64,000 bases of DNA from Altererythrobacter sp. (GTDB lineage Bacteria > Pseudomonadota > Alphaproteobacteria > Sphingomonadales > Sphingomonadaceae). The stretch spans positions 1 through 64,000 of the forward strand of contig JAFKFN010000019.1 of the NCBI GenBank assembly GCA_017308255.1, written 5' to 3'. Position numbers and translations under genes: made by a program. Position 1 is the stretch's first letter. Every line of letters begins with the position of its first letter. Below the pieces are notes generated by a model, which worked only from the letters and a program-made list of their open reading frames with translations, was not told the origin of the DNA and searched no databases. Shown here in pieces: positions 8,314 to 16,722 of the stretch.

Positions 8314-8457
8314 CGGAATCCCCTCGTGAAGGCCCGCGCGTGCCCGGATTCCACGCAGGGGCCGGGTCGCTTTCGCGTGGTTCGAGCCGGAACCGTTAGG
8401 CCGGCGCGATCGGCGGCGATTGGACGGGAGCGCACCAGGCGGACTCGGTGCGACGGC

Positions 8458-9384
8458 TCAATTCAATATATACAGAGTGCGATATTCGCGGGGAGTGATG
8501 CCGAAGCGGGCCTTGAACGCGCGGCTGAAGTGCTGGGAATCGCTGAAGCCCCAGTGATGGGCGATCTGGGTGATGGAGCGTGAGGCCAGCGACGGGTCGA
8601 TCATGTCGTGCCGGCAACGCTCCAGCCGGCGCTCCCAGATCGCGCGTCCGACGGTATGCGCCTCTCCTTCGAACAGCTTGTGAATCGTGCGGCTGGAACA
8701 GCCGAATTCGTGGGCGATCTGGCCCACGTCCAGGCCGGATTCGGCCAGCCGATCGTCAATGAATTCGAGGACCGCCCGCCGCCGCTCTTCCCGAAGATCG
8801 GGGAAGCTGTCTTGAGTGTCCGAACACAGGGTCATCTCGACCATCTGGGCGAGTTGCCCGCCGAGCTGTTCGCAGTTCTTCTGCGACAGGCTGCCGCCCG
8901 ACAGAACCGATGCGGAAGCGCTCGCATGAAGGATTTGTGCGGCGCCCCGCAGATAGCCGCGCGGCCGGCGCCACCATTGAATGCCGCGCCGCTGGCCGGG
9001 CACCAGTTCGCACGGAACGGTAAGGGACAGTTGCCGGGAGGGGCCGGGGGCATCGATCTCGTACCCGATATCCTTGCGGATGGCGCACCATTGGCCGGCC
9101 TGGATTCGGTTTTCCAGGCCGCCTTGCCGCACCGTTGCGTTCCCTTCCTCCTGGAAAAGGAACTTGAGCGCCGGCGCGCCCCCCGATGCCTTTGCGGGGC
9201 GGGCCTGGACGACCCTGTGGCTGCCCATCGAAACCAGGCACAGACGAAGCTGGCCAAAATCGCCGCCGCGCAGGGAGGCTTCGCGATCGTCGGCAAACTC
9301 GACATGGTCCGCCCGGGTCAGTGCGCACCATTGCCGGCTGCGTTCCGTTCGATTCATCGCATGGGTTGCGAAGCGATGCAGCAT
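8458..9384 (-). CDS. AraC-family regulator, FeaR-like
   Basis: This is a 308-residue protein. The N-terminal AraC_binding_2-type sensing domain (about residues 20-190) is followed by two HTH motifs of the AraC DNA-binding domain (about 205-305): ESGLDVGQIAHEFGCSSRTI and SITQIAHHWGFSDSQHFSR, then FKARFGITPREYR. The overall layout is that of FeaR-type activators of aromatic amine/aldehyde catabolism. It is divergent from the ALDH-DUF3237-GMC operon at 9595, which it probably controls. The 210-base intergenic region has no palindrome I would stand on. GGAG/GAGGG precedes the ATG at 9384. Confidence 0.88.
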   Translation of the reverse strand: MLHRFATHAMNRTERSRQWCALTRADHVEFADDREASLRGGDFGQLRLCLVSMGSHRVVQARPAKASGGAPALKFLFQEEGNATVRQGGLENRIQAGQWCAIRKDIGYEIDAPGPSRQLSLTVPCELVPGQRRGIQWWRRPRGYLRGAAQILHASASASVLSGGSLSQKNCEQLGGQLAQMVEMTLCSDTQDSFPDLREERRRAVLEFIDDRLAESGLDVGQIAHEFGCSSRTIHKLFEGEAHTVGRAIWERRLERCRHDMIDPSLASRSITQIAHHWGFSDSQHFSRAFKARFGITPREYRTLYILN

Positions 9385-9594
9385 TCAGCCCTCTCCCGCC
9401 CATTCCATCGGAGGCGTGTTCGCCTTCATCGGGCTCCAAATCAGACTATCACAGGTTCACCGGGTGTCCACACGGGCTACCGCGGCCGGAAGCGCCTGGC
9501 TTTGCACTGTGAGCGCAAGCCATGCGCGCAGGTGCAAGTCCGGCCGTGCGCGCACTGGTAGCGCCGCCTGGCAGCAATGATTTGGGAATGCCGA

Positions 9595-11067
9595 ATGACA
9601 CGGGATCGCTGGCCGGGCGCCGCTTTGATCGACAAGCCCCGGCATTTCATCGCCGGCGACTGGGCAGCGCCGGCCGGCGGTTCCACGATCGATGTGGAGG
9701 ATCCGGCGACCGGTGAGCGGATCGGCGCCATCGCCGCCGGCAATGCCCAGGACATAGATCGAGCCGTGGGAGCCGCGCAGGAGGCGATGGCGCGGCCGGT
9801 CAAATGGCTTGCGACCGAAAGGCAGGACGCGCTGCTGGCGCTGGCCGCGGCGATCGACGCCCATGCCGAGGAGCTGGCGCGGATCGAGATGCGCGACGGC
9901 GGAAAGCCGATCAGCAACGCCTCGCGTGTGGACGTGCCCGCATCGGCCGCGATCCTGCGCTATTTCGCGGGCTGGGCGACGAAGCTTTCGGGCGAAACCA
10001 CCGAGCTGTCTCAGCAGGGCGGCGCGCGAGGCTTCACGCTGCGCGAGCCGGTCGGTGTTGTCGGGCAGATCATTCCGTGGAACTACCCGCTGATGGGGGC
10101 GGCGTTCAAAATCGGCCCCGCGATCGCGGCGGGATGCGCGCTGGTCCTCAAGCCGGCGGAGCAGACCTCGGTTTCCACGCTGCGGCTGGCCGAGCTTACC
10201 AGGGCCTGCGGCTTTCCTCCGGGCTTCATCAACGTGGTCACCGGGGCGGGCGCGCAAGCCGGCGCGGCGCTGGTCGATCATCCGGGCGTATCGAAGATCG
10301 CCTTTACCGGCTCGACCGCGACCGGCCGCGAGATCGCCGCCGCCTGCGGACGCCAGATGAAGCGGGTGACCGTCGAGCTGGGCGGCAAGTCCCCCGTCAT
10401 CGTGATGCCGGATGCGGACCTTGACGCAGCGGCGCGCGCCATCGCCACCAGCATCTTCTTCAACACGGGCCAGACATGTTCCGCGGCGTCGCGGCTGCTG
10501 GTTCATGCCGGGGTTGCCGGCGCCCTGCTCGATCGCATCGCCCGCATAGCGGGATCGATGAAAATCGGCAGAACCGACGATCCGGATACCCAGCTGGGGC
10601 CGGCCATATCGGCTGTCCAACGCGAACGGATCGAAGGCTTCGTCGCTGGTGCGCTCGCCACTGGCGCCAGGGCGATCACCGGCGGAGATCTTCGTGAAGG
10701 CCCGGGCTATTTCGTATCGCCCACCGTGCTGAGCGATGTTCACGCGCAGGCCGCGGCGCTGCGTGAAGAGATATTCGGGCCCGTGCTCTGCGCCGTTCCT
10801 TTCGAAACGACCGATCTCGACGAGATCGCCGCGCTGGCGAACGATACGCCCTATGGCCTGGCCGCTTATGCCTGGACGCGCGACTTGTCCGTCGCCAACG
10901 GGCTGGCCGACCGGTTGCAGGCCGGAACGGTGCGGATCAACGCCTGCGGCGGCGGCGATCTGTCCCTGCCGGCCGGCGGCGTCAAAGCTTCCGGCTTCGG
11001 GCGCGAGAACGGGCGCGCGGGAGTGGAAGCCTATACAGAGCTAAAGACCGTCACGATGGCTTATTGA
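9595..11067 (+). CDS. NAD(P)-dependent aldehyde dehydrogenase (aromatic side-chain type)
   Basis: This is a 490-residue ALDH. The ATG at 9595 is preferred over 9577 because GGGA lies seven bases upstream. Catalytic Cys295 is in NTGQTCSAAS and general-base Glu261 in TVELGGKSP; the cofactor motif FTGSTATGR is present. The end (KASGFGRENGRAGVEAYTELKTV) is normal for the family. It leads a tight four-gene operon with two DUF3237 proteins and a GMC oxidoreductase. That suggests sequential alcohol-to-aldehyde-to-acid oxidation of a side chain, like the HpvZ/ValA or PhcC/D-PhcW steps of lignin-dimer catabolism in Sphingobium SYK-6 (recalled, not searched). Confidence 0.88.
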   Translation: MTRDRWPGAALIDKPRHFIAGDWAAPAGGSTIDVEDPATGERIGAIAAGNAQDIDRAVGAAQEAMARPVKWLATERQDALLALAAAIDAHAEELARIEMRDGGKPISNASRVDVPASAAILRYFAGWATKLSGETTELSQQGGARGFTLREPVGVVGQIIPWNYPLMGAAFKIGPAIAAGCALVLKPAEQTSVSTLRLAELTRACGFPPGFINVVTGAGAQAGAALVDHPGVSKIAFTGSTATGREIAAACGRQMKRVTVELGGKSPVIVMPDADLDAAARAIATSIFFNTGQTCSAASRLLVHAGVAGALLDRIARIAGSMKIGRTDDPDTQLGPAISAVQRERIEGFVAGALATGARAITGGDLREGPGYFVSPTVLSDVHAQAAALREEIFGPVLCAVPFETTDLDEIAALANDTPYGLAAYAWTRDLSVANGLADRLQAGTVRINACGGGDLSLPAGGVKASGFGRENGRAGVEAYTELKTVTMAY

Positions 11068-11068
11068 A

Positions 11069-11500
11069 ATGGCAGATGACTTCACCGCGCCGTCCCCCGG
11101 CTTCGATCACGCCTTCGAGGCGAGCATAGAGCGGGAGGCGCCCGTCACCGTGGGCGCGATCGCGACCGGCGGCAGACGAATCTATCGGCCGGTCAAGGGC
11201 GGATCGATCGAAGGATCGGGATTCTGCGGAACCTTCGTCGGCGGCGGGGAGACGCTGCTCGAGCGCGCCGACGGCGTGATCGACGTGGAGGCCAGCTATT
11301 ATATAGCGTTCGCCAATGGCGCCGCGGCCCGCTGCTTCGGGAAAGGATACATCACGCGGGGCGATAGGTTCAGCGGGCTTCGCCTCGCCCTGCTGTTCGA
11401 GGCGGCCGAGGATGGCCCCGCCGCCGAACTTGCCACTCGCGCCTTCATGGCCGAACAAGCGCAGGGAAGCCGCCTGATGCAGATCGCCAGGATCACCTGA
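11069..11500 (+). CDS. DUF3237 protein, first copy
   Basis: This 143-residue cytosolic protein starts one base after the ALDH stop codon. It has the DUF3237 (UPF0311) beta-barrel pattern: GGSIEGSGFCGTFVGGGETLLERADGV, then DVEASYYIAFANGAAARCFGKGY. This copy is more divergent than the second and lacks the PRFEAP..WLN C-terminal motif. I recall that SYK-6 PhcF and PhcG, decarboxylases for the oxidised phenylcoumaran DCA-CC, are DUF3237 proteins. If correct, this gene and the next could be a decarboxylase pair; that needs verification. Confidence 0.75.
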   Translation: MADDFTAPSPGFDHAFEASIEREAPVTVGAIATGGRRIYRPVKGGSIEGSGFCGTFVGGGETLLERADGVIDVEASYYIAFANGAAARCFGKGYITRGDRFSGLRLALLFEAAEDGPAAELATRAFMAEQAQGSRLMQIARIT

Positions 11501-11501
11501 C

Positions 11502-11954
11502 ATGCAGGTCGAATTCGCGATGGAATTCCGTCTGTCTCTCGGACGGCGCATCCACATCGAACTCGCCGAAGGTTATACGCGCGGGGCGGTGCTGATCGAA
11601 GAAGGGACGTTTTCGGGCCCGAACATTCGCGGCACCGTGGTGCAAAAAAGCGGCGGGGATTTCCCCATGGTGCGGGCGGACGGGAGCGGCCGCTTCGAAT
11701 CCCAGTACCTGCTGGAAACCGACGATGGCGCGTTCATCCTCAAGCGCAGCACCGGCATCCGCCACGCCCCGCCTGACGTCGTCGAAAAGCTGCTGGCGCA
11801 GCAGCCGGTCGATCCGCAGTCATACTACATGCGGATGACCCCCCGTTTCGAAGCGCCCGCCGGCCCGCACGACTGGCTGAACCGGACGCTGTTCGTCGGC
11901 GTGGGGCAGCGCAATCCCACCGGCTCCATCTTCCGTTACTGGAAGGTCGTCTGA
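11502..11954 (+). CDS. DUF3237 protein, second copy
   Basis: This 150-residue protein starts one base after the stop codon of the first DUF3237 gene. It is a full-length canonical member: GTFSGPNIRGTVVQKSGGDF, RADGSGRFESQYLLETDDGAFI, then the C-terminal TPRFEAPAGPHDWLNRTLFVG signature. There is no signal peptide. Tight spacing to the ALDH and GMC genes says it acts on the same substrate series. A role as a cofactor-free decarboxylase or isomerase acting after side-chain oxidation is inferred from the remembered PhcF/PhcG precedent. An in-frame alternative start at MEFRLSLG (11520) is possible. Confidence 0.85.
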   Translation: MQVEFAMEFRLSLGRRIHIELAEGYTRGAVLIEEGTFSGPNIRGTVVQKSGGDFPMVRADGSGRFESQYLLETDDGAFILKRSTGIRHAPPDVVEKLLAQQPVDPQSYYMRMTPRFEAPAGPHDWLNRTLFVGVGQRNPTGSIFRYWKVV

Positions 11955-11961
11955 AGCCGCC

Positions 11962-13566
11962 ATGGATCGGTTCGATTTCATCGTCGGCGGAGCGGGCTCG
12001 GCCGGTTGCGTGCTGGCCAATCGGCTTTCGGAAAACCCCGCGCGGCGTGTCCTGCTGCTGGAGGCAGGGGGCAGCAATCGCCGCTGGGACGTGCGGATTC
12101 CGCTGGCGGTATCGAAACTGTGGCCCAACCCCGCGCTGACCTGGGGCTTCATGTCGGAACCGGAGGCCGAGCTGAACGGGCGCCGGCTTCCCGTCGCGCG
12201 CGGCAAGATGCTGGGGGGAACTTCGTCCCTCAACGGCATGATGGCGATCCGCGGCCACCCGGCGGATTATGACGGCTGGCGCGCGCAGGGCCTTGCCGGC
12301 TGGGGCTGGGACGACGTCCTTCCCTGGTTCCGCAAGCTCGAACATCACTGGCGCGGCGAGACGCCTTGTCATGGCGGCAGCGGCCCGCTTTCCGTCGAGC
12401 CCCATCCGGCGCCGAGCCCGCTCATGGCCAAGGCAATCGACGCCGCCCGGAGCCTGGGTTTCCCGATCACCGAAGATTTCAACGGCGCCAGGACCGACGG
12501 CTTCGGCATGCCGGACTTCACGATTCGCAACGGACGCCGGTGCAGCGCCGCCGATGCCTATCTCGACCCAGCGCTTTCCCGGCCGAACCTGGAGGTTCGC
12601 ACCGGCGCGCTGGTCGAGAAGGTCCTTATCGAGAACGGGCGCGCGACAGGGGTGAGATACCGCCAGGATGGCGATACGATCGAGGTGGCCGCCAATGCGG
12701 AGGTGATCCTGTGCGGGGGAGCGATCAATTCGCCCCACATGCTCATGCTCTCGGGCATCGGGCCGGGCGCACAGCTGCGGGAACACGGGATCGACGTTAT
12801 TGCCGACAGCCCCGAAGTCGGCGCCAATCTCACCGATCACCCGGGCGCGGGAATGGAGTTCGATCTCGATCCCTCGCTGGCTTTCGAACGGGAACTGCGC
12901 TTCGACCGGCTGGCCCGGTCAGGCCTTGCCTGGCTTCTGCGCGGCAAGGGCGTGTTCGGCGCGCCCCCGCTGGCGATTTCCGCCAATATCGCGACCACGC
13001 CCGGCAGTGCGCGGATCGACCTTCACCTGCTGCTCATCCCGCTGGCGATGGAATCCCGGGTGTGGTTTCCGGGCGTCGCCAAACCCTTCGGCCCTCGTCT
13101 CGGCGCGATGTGGTCGCTCAACTATCCGAAAAGCCGGGGATGGGTGAAGCTGGGGTCCGCCGACCCTCACCAGCATCCGCGAATTGCCTTCAATCTGCTG
13201 AGCGACGCGGATGACCGCGCAGACATGCTGCGGGGTTACCACACTTTGCGTTCCCTGCTGGGGCAGCCCGCGCTGGCGGAGGCGACAGGCGCCATCCGCC
13301 GGCCCGATGGCGAGCTTCATTCCGACAGCGAAGTGATGGATTACGTCAGGGCCTCCGCCGCGACAGCCTATCACCCTTCTTGCACCTGCCGAATGGGGTC
13401 TGACGACAGATCGGTGGTCGACGGCGCCCTTCGCGTGCGCGGCGTCACCGCGCTGCGCGTGGCCGATGCGGCGGTGTTCCCGACCCTGCCCGGGGGCAAC
13501 ACCAATCTGCCCGTCATCATGGTCGCCGAACGCGCGGCCCATTTCATCACGTCCGCCGCCGGGTAG
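11962..13566 (+). CDS. GMC-family FAD oxidoreductase
   Basis: This is a 534-residue flavoenzyme. The FAD-binding GGAGSAGCVLANRLSE is at residues 8-23 and LLLEAGG follows. The GMC signature 1 region is GKMLGGTSSLNGMMAIRG, signature 2 is GGAINSPHMLMLSGIG, and the C-terminal active-site region YHPSCTCRMG is followed by VADAAVFPTLPGGNTNLPVIM. It oxidises a primary alcohol or similar. It is last in the ALDH-DUF3237-DUF3237-GMC operon. By analogy with SYK-6 HpvZ and PhcC/PhcD (GMC oxidases of lignin-dimer side chains, from memory), it may oxidise a C-gamma alcohol. It ends 14 bases from the convergent GST gene. Confidence 0.9.
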   Translation: MDRFDFIVGGAGSAGCVLANRLSENPARRVLLLEAGGSNRRWDVRIPLAVSKLWPNPALTWGFMSEPEAELNGRRLPVARGKMLGGTSSLNGMMAIRGHPADYDGWRAQGLAGWGWDDVLPWFRKLEHHWRGETPCHGGSGPLSVEPHPAPSPLMAKAIDAARSLGFPITEDFNGARTDGFGMPDFTIRNGRRCSAADAYLDPALSRPNLEVRTGALVEKVLIENGRATGVRYRQDGDTIEVAANAEVILCGGAINSPHMLMLSGIGPGAQLREHGIDVIADSPEVGANLTDHPGAGMEFDLDPSLAFERELRFDRLARSGLAWLLRGKGVFGAPPLAISANIATTPGSARIDLHLLLIPLAMESRVWFPGVAKPFGPRLGAMWSLNYPKSRGWVKLGSADPHQHPRIAFNLLSDADDRADMLRGYHTLRSLLGQPALAEATGAIRRPDGELHSDSEVMDYVRASAATAYHPSCTCRMGSDDRSVVDGALRVRGVTALRVADAAVFPTLPGGNTNLPVIMVAERAAHFITSAAG

Positions 13567-13580
13567 TCAGCGCCGTTCCA

Positions 13581-14357
13581 TCATCCTGAAACGTCCGAAG
13601 GAGTGGCCGGCGGCTTTTCGACCGGCGACGGAGGCGTGGGAACGGCAAGTGCCGCCGCCACACCGGGCCGCGTGCGCATGCGCGCCAGCCAGGCCATCGT
13701 TCGCGGAGCGATCTCTTCGTTCATGATCTCGGCATATCCCGACGAAAGACTGTTCGCGATCGAGAACACCGCGATGTCCGCCAGGCTGAACCCGTCTTTG
13801 ACGAGCCAGTCGCCTGCCGCCAGGGCCTGTTCGATCCGCCCGGTCGCCTCGATCAGGTTCTGACGCCAGCCTTCGATTTCCCGCGGCGTGAAACCGCCTC
13901 GCGCCGCCATGGCCCATTTGTCCCGCTTTTCGCGCAATGGGATGCGAGCGAGGCGCCTTTCGAACTCTCCCTCCGGCAAGGCGCCGACCAGGGTCGGCAT
14001 CTGACGCGCCCAGGCGAGGAAGCTGAGCGCGGGACGGAAGCTCTCGTCAACGAACTTGGTCCACACCCGCATTTGCGCGCGGCCGTATGGGGTGCCCGGG
14101 CGCAGGGGCGGACCGTCGAATGATTCATCGAGATATTCGTTGATCACAGTCGATTCCACGATGGTGCATTCGCCGTGGACGAGCACGGGCACCTGCCCGG
14201 CCGGATTGATCGCCAGGAAATGCGGTTCGTGCTGTTCGAAGCGCCGGAGGTTGATCGGGTGACTGACGAAGGGAACGCCTTTCTCGTGGATCGCCGCCAG
14301 GACCTTGAGGCTGTTGGACAACGGTTCGGCGTGATAGAGTTCGAGCCGGTCAGCCAC
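13581..14357 (-). CDS. Glutathione S-transferase, LigF/beta-etherase-like
   Basis: This is a 258-residue GST. The N-terminal thioredoxin-like domain has LSNSLKVLAAIHEKG with the Asn15-Ser16 pair, NPAGQVPVL and ESTVINEYLDE. The helical C-terminal domain starts RAQMRVWTKFVDESFRP and includes GWLVKDGFSLADIAVFSIAN-like segments. As remembered, the NSLKxLA motif, the ESTVIxEYL block and the RAxMRVWTKxVDE block match LigF, the stereospecific lignin beta-etherase, closely. It overlaps the SDR gene by eight bases, in one unit with a LigM-like demethylase. Glutathione-dependent ether cleavage is a strong hypothesis but other GST roles remain possible. Confidence 0.85.
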   Translation of the reverse strand: MADRLELYHAEPLSNSLKVLAAIHEKGVPFVSHPINLRRFEQHEPHFLAINPAGQVPVLVHGECTIVESTVINEYLDESFDGPPLRPGTPYGRAQMRVWTKFVDESFRPALSFLAWARQMPTLVGALPEGEFERRLARIPLREKRDKWAMAARGGFTPREIEGWRQNLIEATGRIEQALAAGDWLVKDGFSLADIAVFSIANSLSSGYAEIMNEEIAPRTMAWLARMRTRPGVAAALAVPTPPSPVEKPPATPSDVSG

Positions 14358-15198
14358 GCATTCCCTCCCTGAGATCGGTGGCCTGGCGCACGGCCTCCTC
14401 GATCGCGGCGTTGCGGGCCTTGACCGCGTCGAGGTATTCGCCGTGTGTCACGATGTAGAGGCGATCGGCCAGGATCGCCTCGACCGTCATTCGCCCGGCG
14501 ATTCCGGGATCCTGCCAGGTGATGCCCGCCGGCGCTTTATCGGTTGCATTGCCCACGAAGCGGCTGCCCGCGCGCAGCTCCGCGGGCCGTGTCTGCTCGC
14601 TCTCGTGAATCTTGCTCAGGGTGGGGCCGGGCAAGAGGACCGAAACGCCGATCCCGCTGTGCTGCAGATCCAACCGCAGGTGTTCCGCCAGCGCGATCAG
14701 GCCCGCCTTTGCCGTCGCGTAGATTCCGCGCGTGGGCCGAGGAGGCATCAGCGCGCCAAGCGACGAGGTGATGACAATATGGCCGCCCAGGCCATGCCGG
14801 CGAAGCAGCGGCAGGCCGCAGACGAGGCCGTTGACCACCCCGCCGAGATTGACCGAGAGCCCCCAGTCCCAATCGCCGAAAGTGGCTTCCGCGACGGGGC
14901 CGGCGATACCCACCCCGGCATTGTTCACCAGGATCCGCAGCGGTCCAAAGCGAGCTTCGGCCGCTTTCAACGCTTCGGCAAACGCCTGCCGATCGGCAAT
15001 GTCGAGTTCGAGCCCGAGAAAGCGATCCTCCCACCCGTCGCGGACCGCCTGGTCCCGCGCCTGGGCCAGGTGGTCGGCGCGAATGTCGGCCACCGCCACC
15101 GAGGCGCCGCGATGGGCCAGCGCCGCCGCGATGCCTAGCCCGATCCCGCTGGCGCCGCCGGTGATGAAGGCGACGGTGTTTTCGATCCTCTCGATCAT
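14350..15198 (-). CDS. SDR oxidoreductase, LigD-like C-alpha-dehydrogenase type
   Basis: This is a 282-residue classical short-chain dehydrogenase. The cofactor motif TGGASGIG is at residues 13-20, Asp38 in VADIRAD suggests NAD, NNAG is at 92-95, and the catalytic Ser145/Ser146, Tyr160 and Lys164 (YATAK) are intact. Remembered features of LigD/LigL/LigN C-alpha-dehydrogenases are visible: LDIADRQAFA, DWDWGLSVNLGGVVNGLV, SSLGALM and a late LYIVTHGEYLDAV. It lies between the LigM-like and LigF-like genes, where oxidation of the C-alpha alcohol would prepare a beta-aryl ether for GST cleavage. Confidence 0.85.
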   Translation of the reverse strand: MIERIENTVAFITGGASGIGLGIAAALAHRGASVAVADIRADHLAQARDQAVRDGWEDRFLGLELDIADRQAFAEALKAAEARFGPLRILVNNAGVGIAGPVAEATFGDWDWGLSVNLGGVVNGLVCGLPLLRRHGLGGHIVITSSLGALMPPRPTRGIYATAKAGLIALAEHLRLDLQHSGIGVSVLLPGPTLSKIHESEQTRPAELRAGSRFVGNATDKAPAGITWQDPGIAGRMTVEAILADRLYIVTHGEYLDAVKARNAAIEEAVRQATDLREGMRG

Positions 15199-15258
15199 CC
15201 GCGGCGCTTTTCCTCCGTCACGCGACTTGCGGCCATACCTCGCGGTGGCAAGCGCAGG

Positions 15259-16587
15259 CTAGTCCGTGCGATAGGTGGTGCGCGCGTGCTCGTTGTATGG
15301 CGCCGGCTGCACCGTGACCCGGATCCTCGCCATGCCGTCCAGCACGTCCGCCGGCGCGTCGGCCCCGGGATGTTCGCCCCAGACCAGCGTGAGTTCGGTC
15401 CCGGGCGCCGCGAACGCGTTGTCGACCACCGCGAGCGAGTGCACCTCGCCGGCCGGATCGATGAACGAGGCATACTCGGAGACGCCGACCAGCCCCGTCC
15501 CGCTCTCCACGCGATCCTTGGTGTAGGAATGGATCAGCCCGTGATCCGCGCCGAACACGCGCACCACATCGTCCTGGTTCCAGATCAGCGTGACTTTCTT
15601 GCGGCGGACATCGTCCTTCCGCTTCATCAGGCCTTCCCGGCCGAAGCAGTCATGCTTGAAGGAAATCGACCGGCCATACCCCAGCTCGTAGGGCGAACGG
15701 TAATAGTCCTCGATGTTCGGCGAATAGTACGATCCGTGGATCGGGCTCATCCCCTCGTAGGAATAGAGGCTGATGAACTCGCGATAGTCCCTGAGCGCGT
15801 CGCCGGTGTAGATCGCGGCGACAGGCGTCGCCATCCAGCCGCTGTCGACCCCGGTGGTGTAGTAGGCCCGCCCGCCGACCTGCACGAGGCCGTGCTTCTT
15901 GCCGGCCTCGATCAGCGCATTGCGCAGGAATTCCTCGTGCTCCCAATCGCCCGAGAACTCATAGCCGGCCTGGCCCGTCATCCCGTGGCGCAGGGCGTAG
16001 AAGCGGTGGCCGCCAAGCTCGACCTCGCGAAAATGGAAGAACTTGATGTCTTCAAGTTGATCGCCGAACAGGTCCGCAAGCATCACCGCCGCGTTCGGAC
16101 CCTGGACCTGATAGCGGAACAGCACCGGGGCGGTCTGGCGGACGTTGGACGCCGGGTCATACGTCAGCTTGACGTCGTAGTTGCCTGCCTGGGCGTGATA
16201 TTTCACCCAGTTCGCGGCGCCGCCGATGCCGATCAGGTTATAGGAATCCTCGGCAAACCGCATCAGGATGCCGTCCTGCACCAGATATCCCTGCTCGTTC
16301 ACGCAGACGAACTGCTTGGCCTGCCCGACGGCGAAGTTGTCGAAGTTGTTCGCGCTCGAATATTGCAGCAGCTTCGTGGCGTCGGGGCCCTCGACGAACA
16401 GATCGTCCATGTGATGACACAGGTCGAGAAGCGCCACCGTTTCCTCCCACGCGCGCTGCTCTTCCCTCCAGCCGTCGAATTCGGCGGGCACCTTGGGGAC
16501 GGTGGGCAGCCCTGAGCCAGGCTTCCACAACAGGTTCATGGCACTGCCTGCCTTGTCGATGGCTTGCTGCAAGGTGGGTGCGGACAT
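15259..16587 (-). CDS. LigM/DesA-like tetrahydrofolate-dependent aryl O-demethylase
   Basis: This 442-residue protein has the GcvT (aminomethyltransferase) fold. The sequence tracks LigM (vanillate/3-O-methylgallate demethylase) over its length as remembered: LDLCHHMDDLFVEGPDATKLL, QYxVQGPNA, LRHGMTGQAGYEFSGDWE, DSGWMATPVAAIYTGDALRDYREF, the SPNIEDYYRSPYELGYG block and a final TLVWGEHPG...PYNEHARTTY. Such enzymes move an aryl methyl group to THF, giving 5-methyl-THF and a phenol. It is first in the O-demethylase-SDR-GST unit and divergent from the AraC gene at 16723. The substrate is unknown; LigM paralogues are numerous in sphingomonads. Confidence 0.88.
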   Translation of the reverse strand: MSAPTLQQAIDKAGSAMNLLWKPGSGLPTVPKVPAEFDGWREEQRAWEETVALLDLCHHMDDLFVEGPDATKLLQYSSANNFDNFAVGQAKQFVCVNEQGYLVQDGILMRFAEDSYNLIGIGGAANWVKYHAQAGNYDVKLTYDPASNVRQTAPVLFRYQVQGPNAAVMLADLFGDQLEDIKFFHFREVELGGHRFYALRHGMTGQAGYEFSGDWEHEEFLRNALIEAGKKHGLVQVGGRAYYTTGVDSGWMATPVAAIYTGDALRDYREFISLYSYEGMSPIHGSYYSPNIEDYYRSPYELGYGRSISFKHDCFGREGLMKRKDDVRRKKVTLIWNQDDVVRVFGADHGLIHSYTKDRVESGTGLVGVSEYASFIDPAGEVHSLAVVDNAFAAPGTELTLVWGEHPGADAPADVLDGMARIRVTVQPAPYNEHARTTYRTD

Positions 16588-16661
16588 GGTGTTCCTCTCT
16601 CAAGAAGCGCTTTTCTGGTGTCGCGTCTCAGCGCGTGATGAGGAGTTTACACAGGCAAACT

Positions 16662-16709
16662 TTGGACTAATAGGTACTCAAAATCTTATTTTTCCATCTT
16701 TTAGTCCAA
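16662..16709. promoter_or_regulatory. Perfect TTGGACTAA inverted repeat between divergent AraC and O-demethylase genes
   Basis: TTGGACTAA at 16662-16670 is mirrored exactly by TTAGTCCAA at 16701-16709, 30 bases apart, in the 135-base region between the O-demethylase operon and the AraC regulator. The right arm ends 14 bases before the AraC ATG. AraC proteins often bind distant half-sites and loop DNA, so this is a good operator candidate for self- and operon control. Binding is inferred. Confidence 0.6.
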
Positions 16710-16722
16710 TGTGGCCCGGTCC

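Noticed and set aside
15286-16515. 409-codon plus-strand frame over the O-demethylase
   Set aside because: Antisense shadow with no domain pattern; the minus-strand protein matches LigM along its length.
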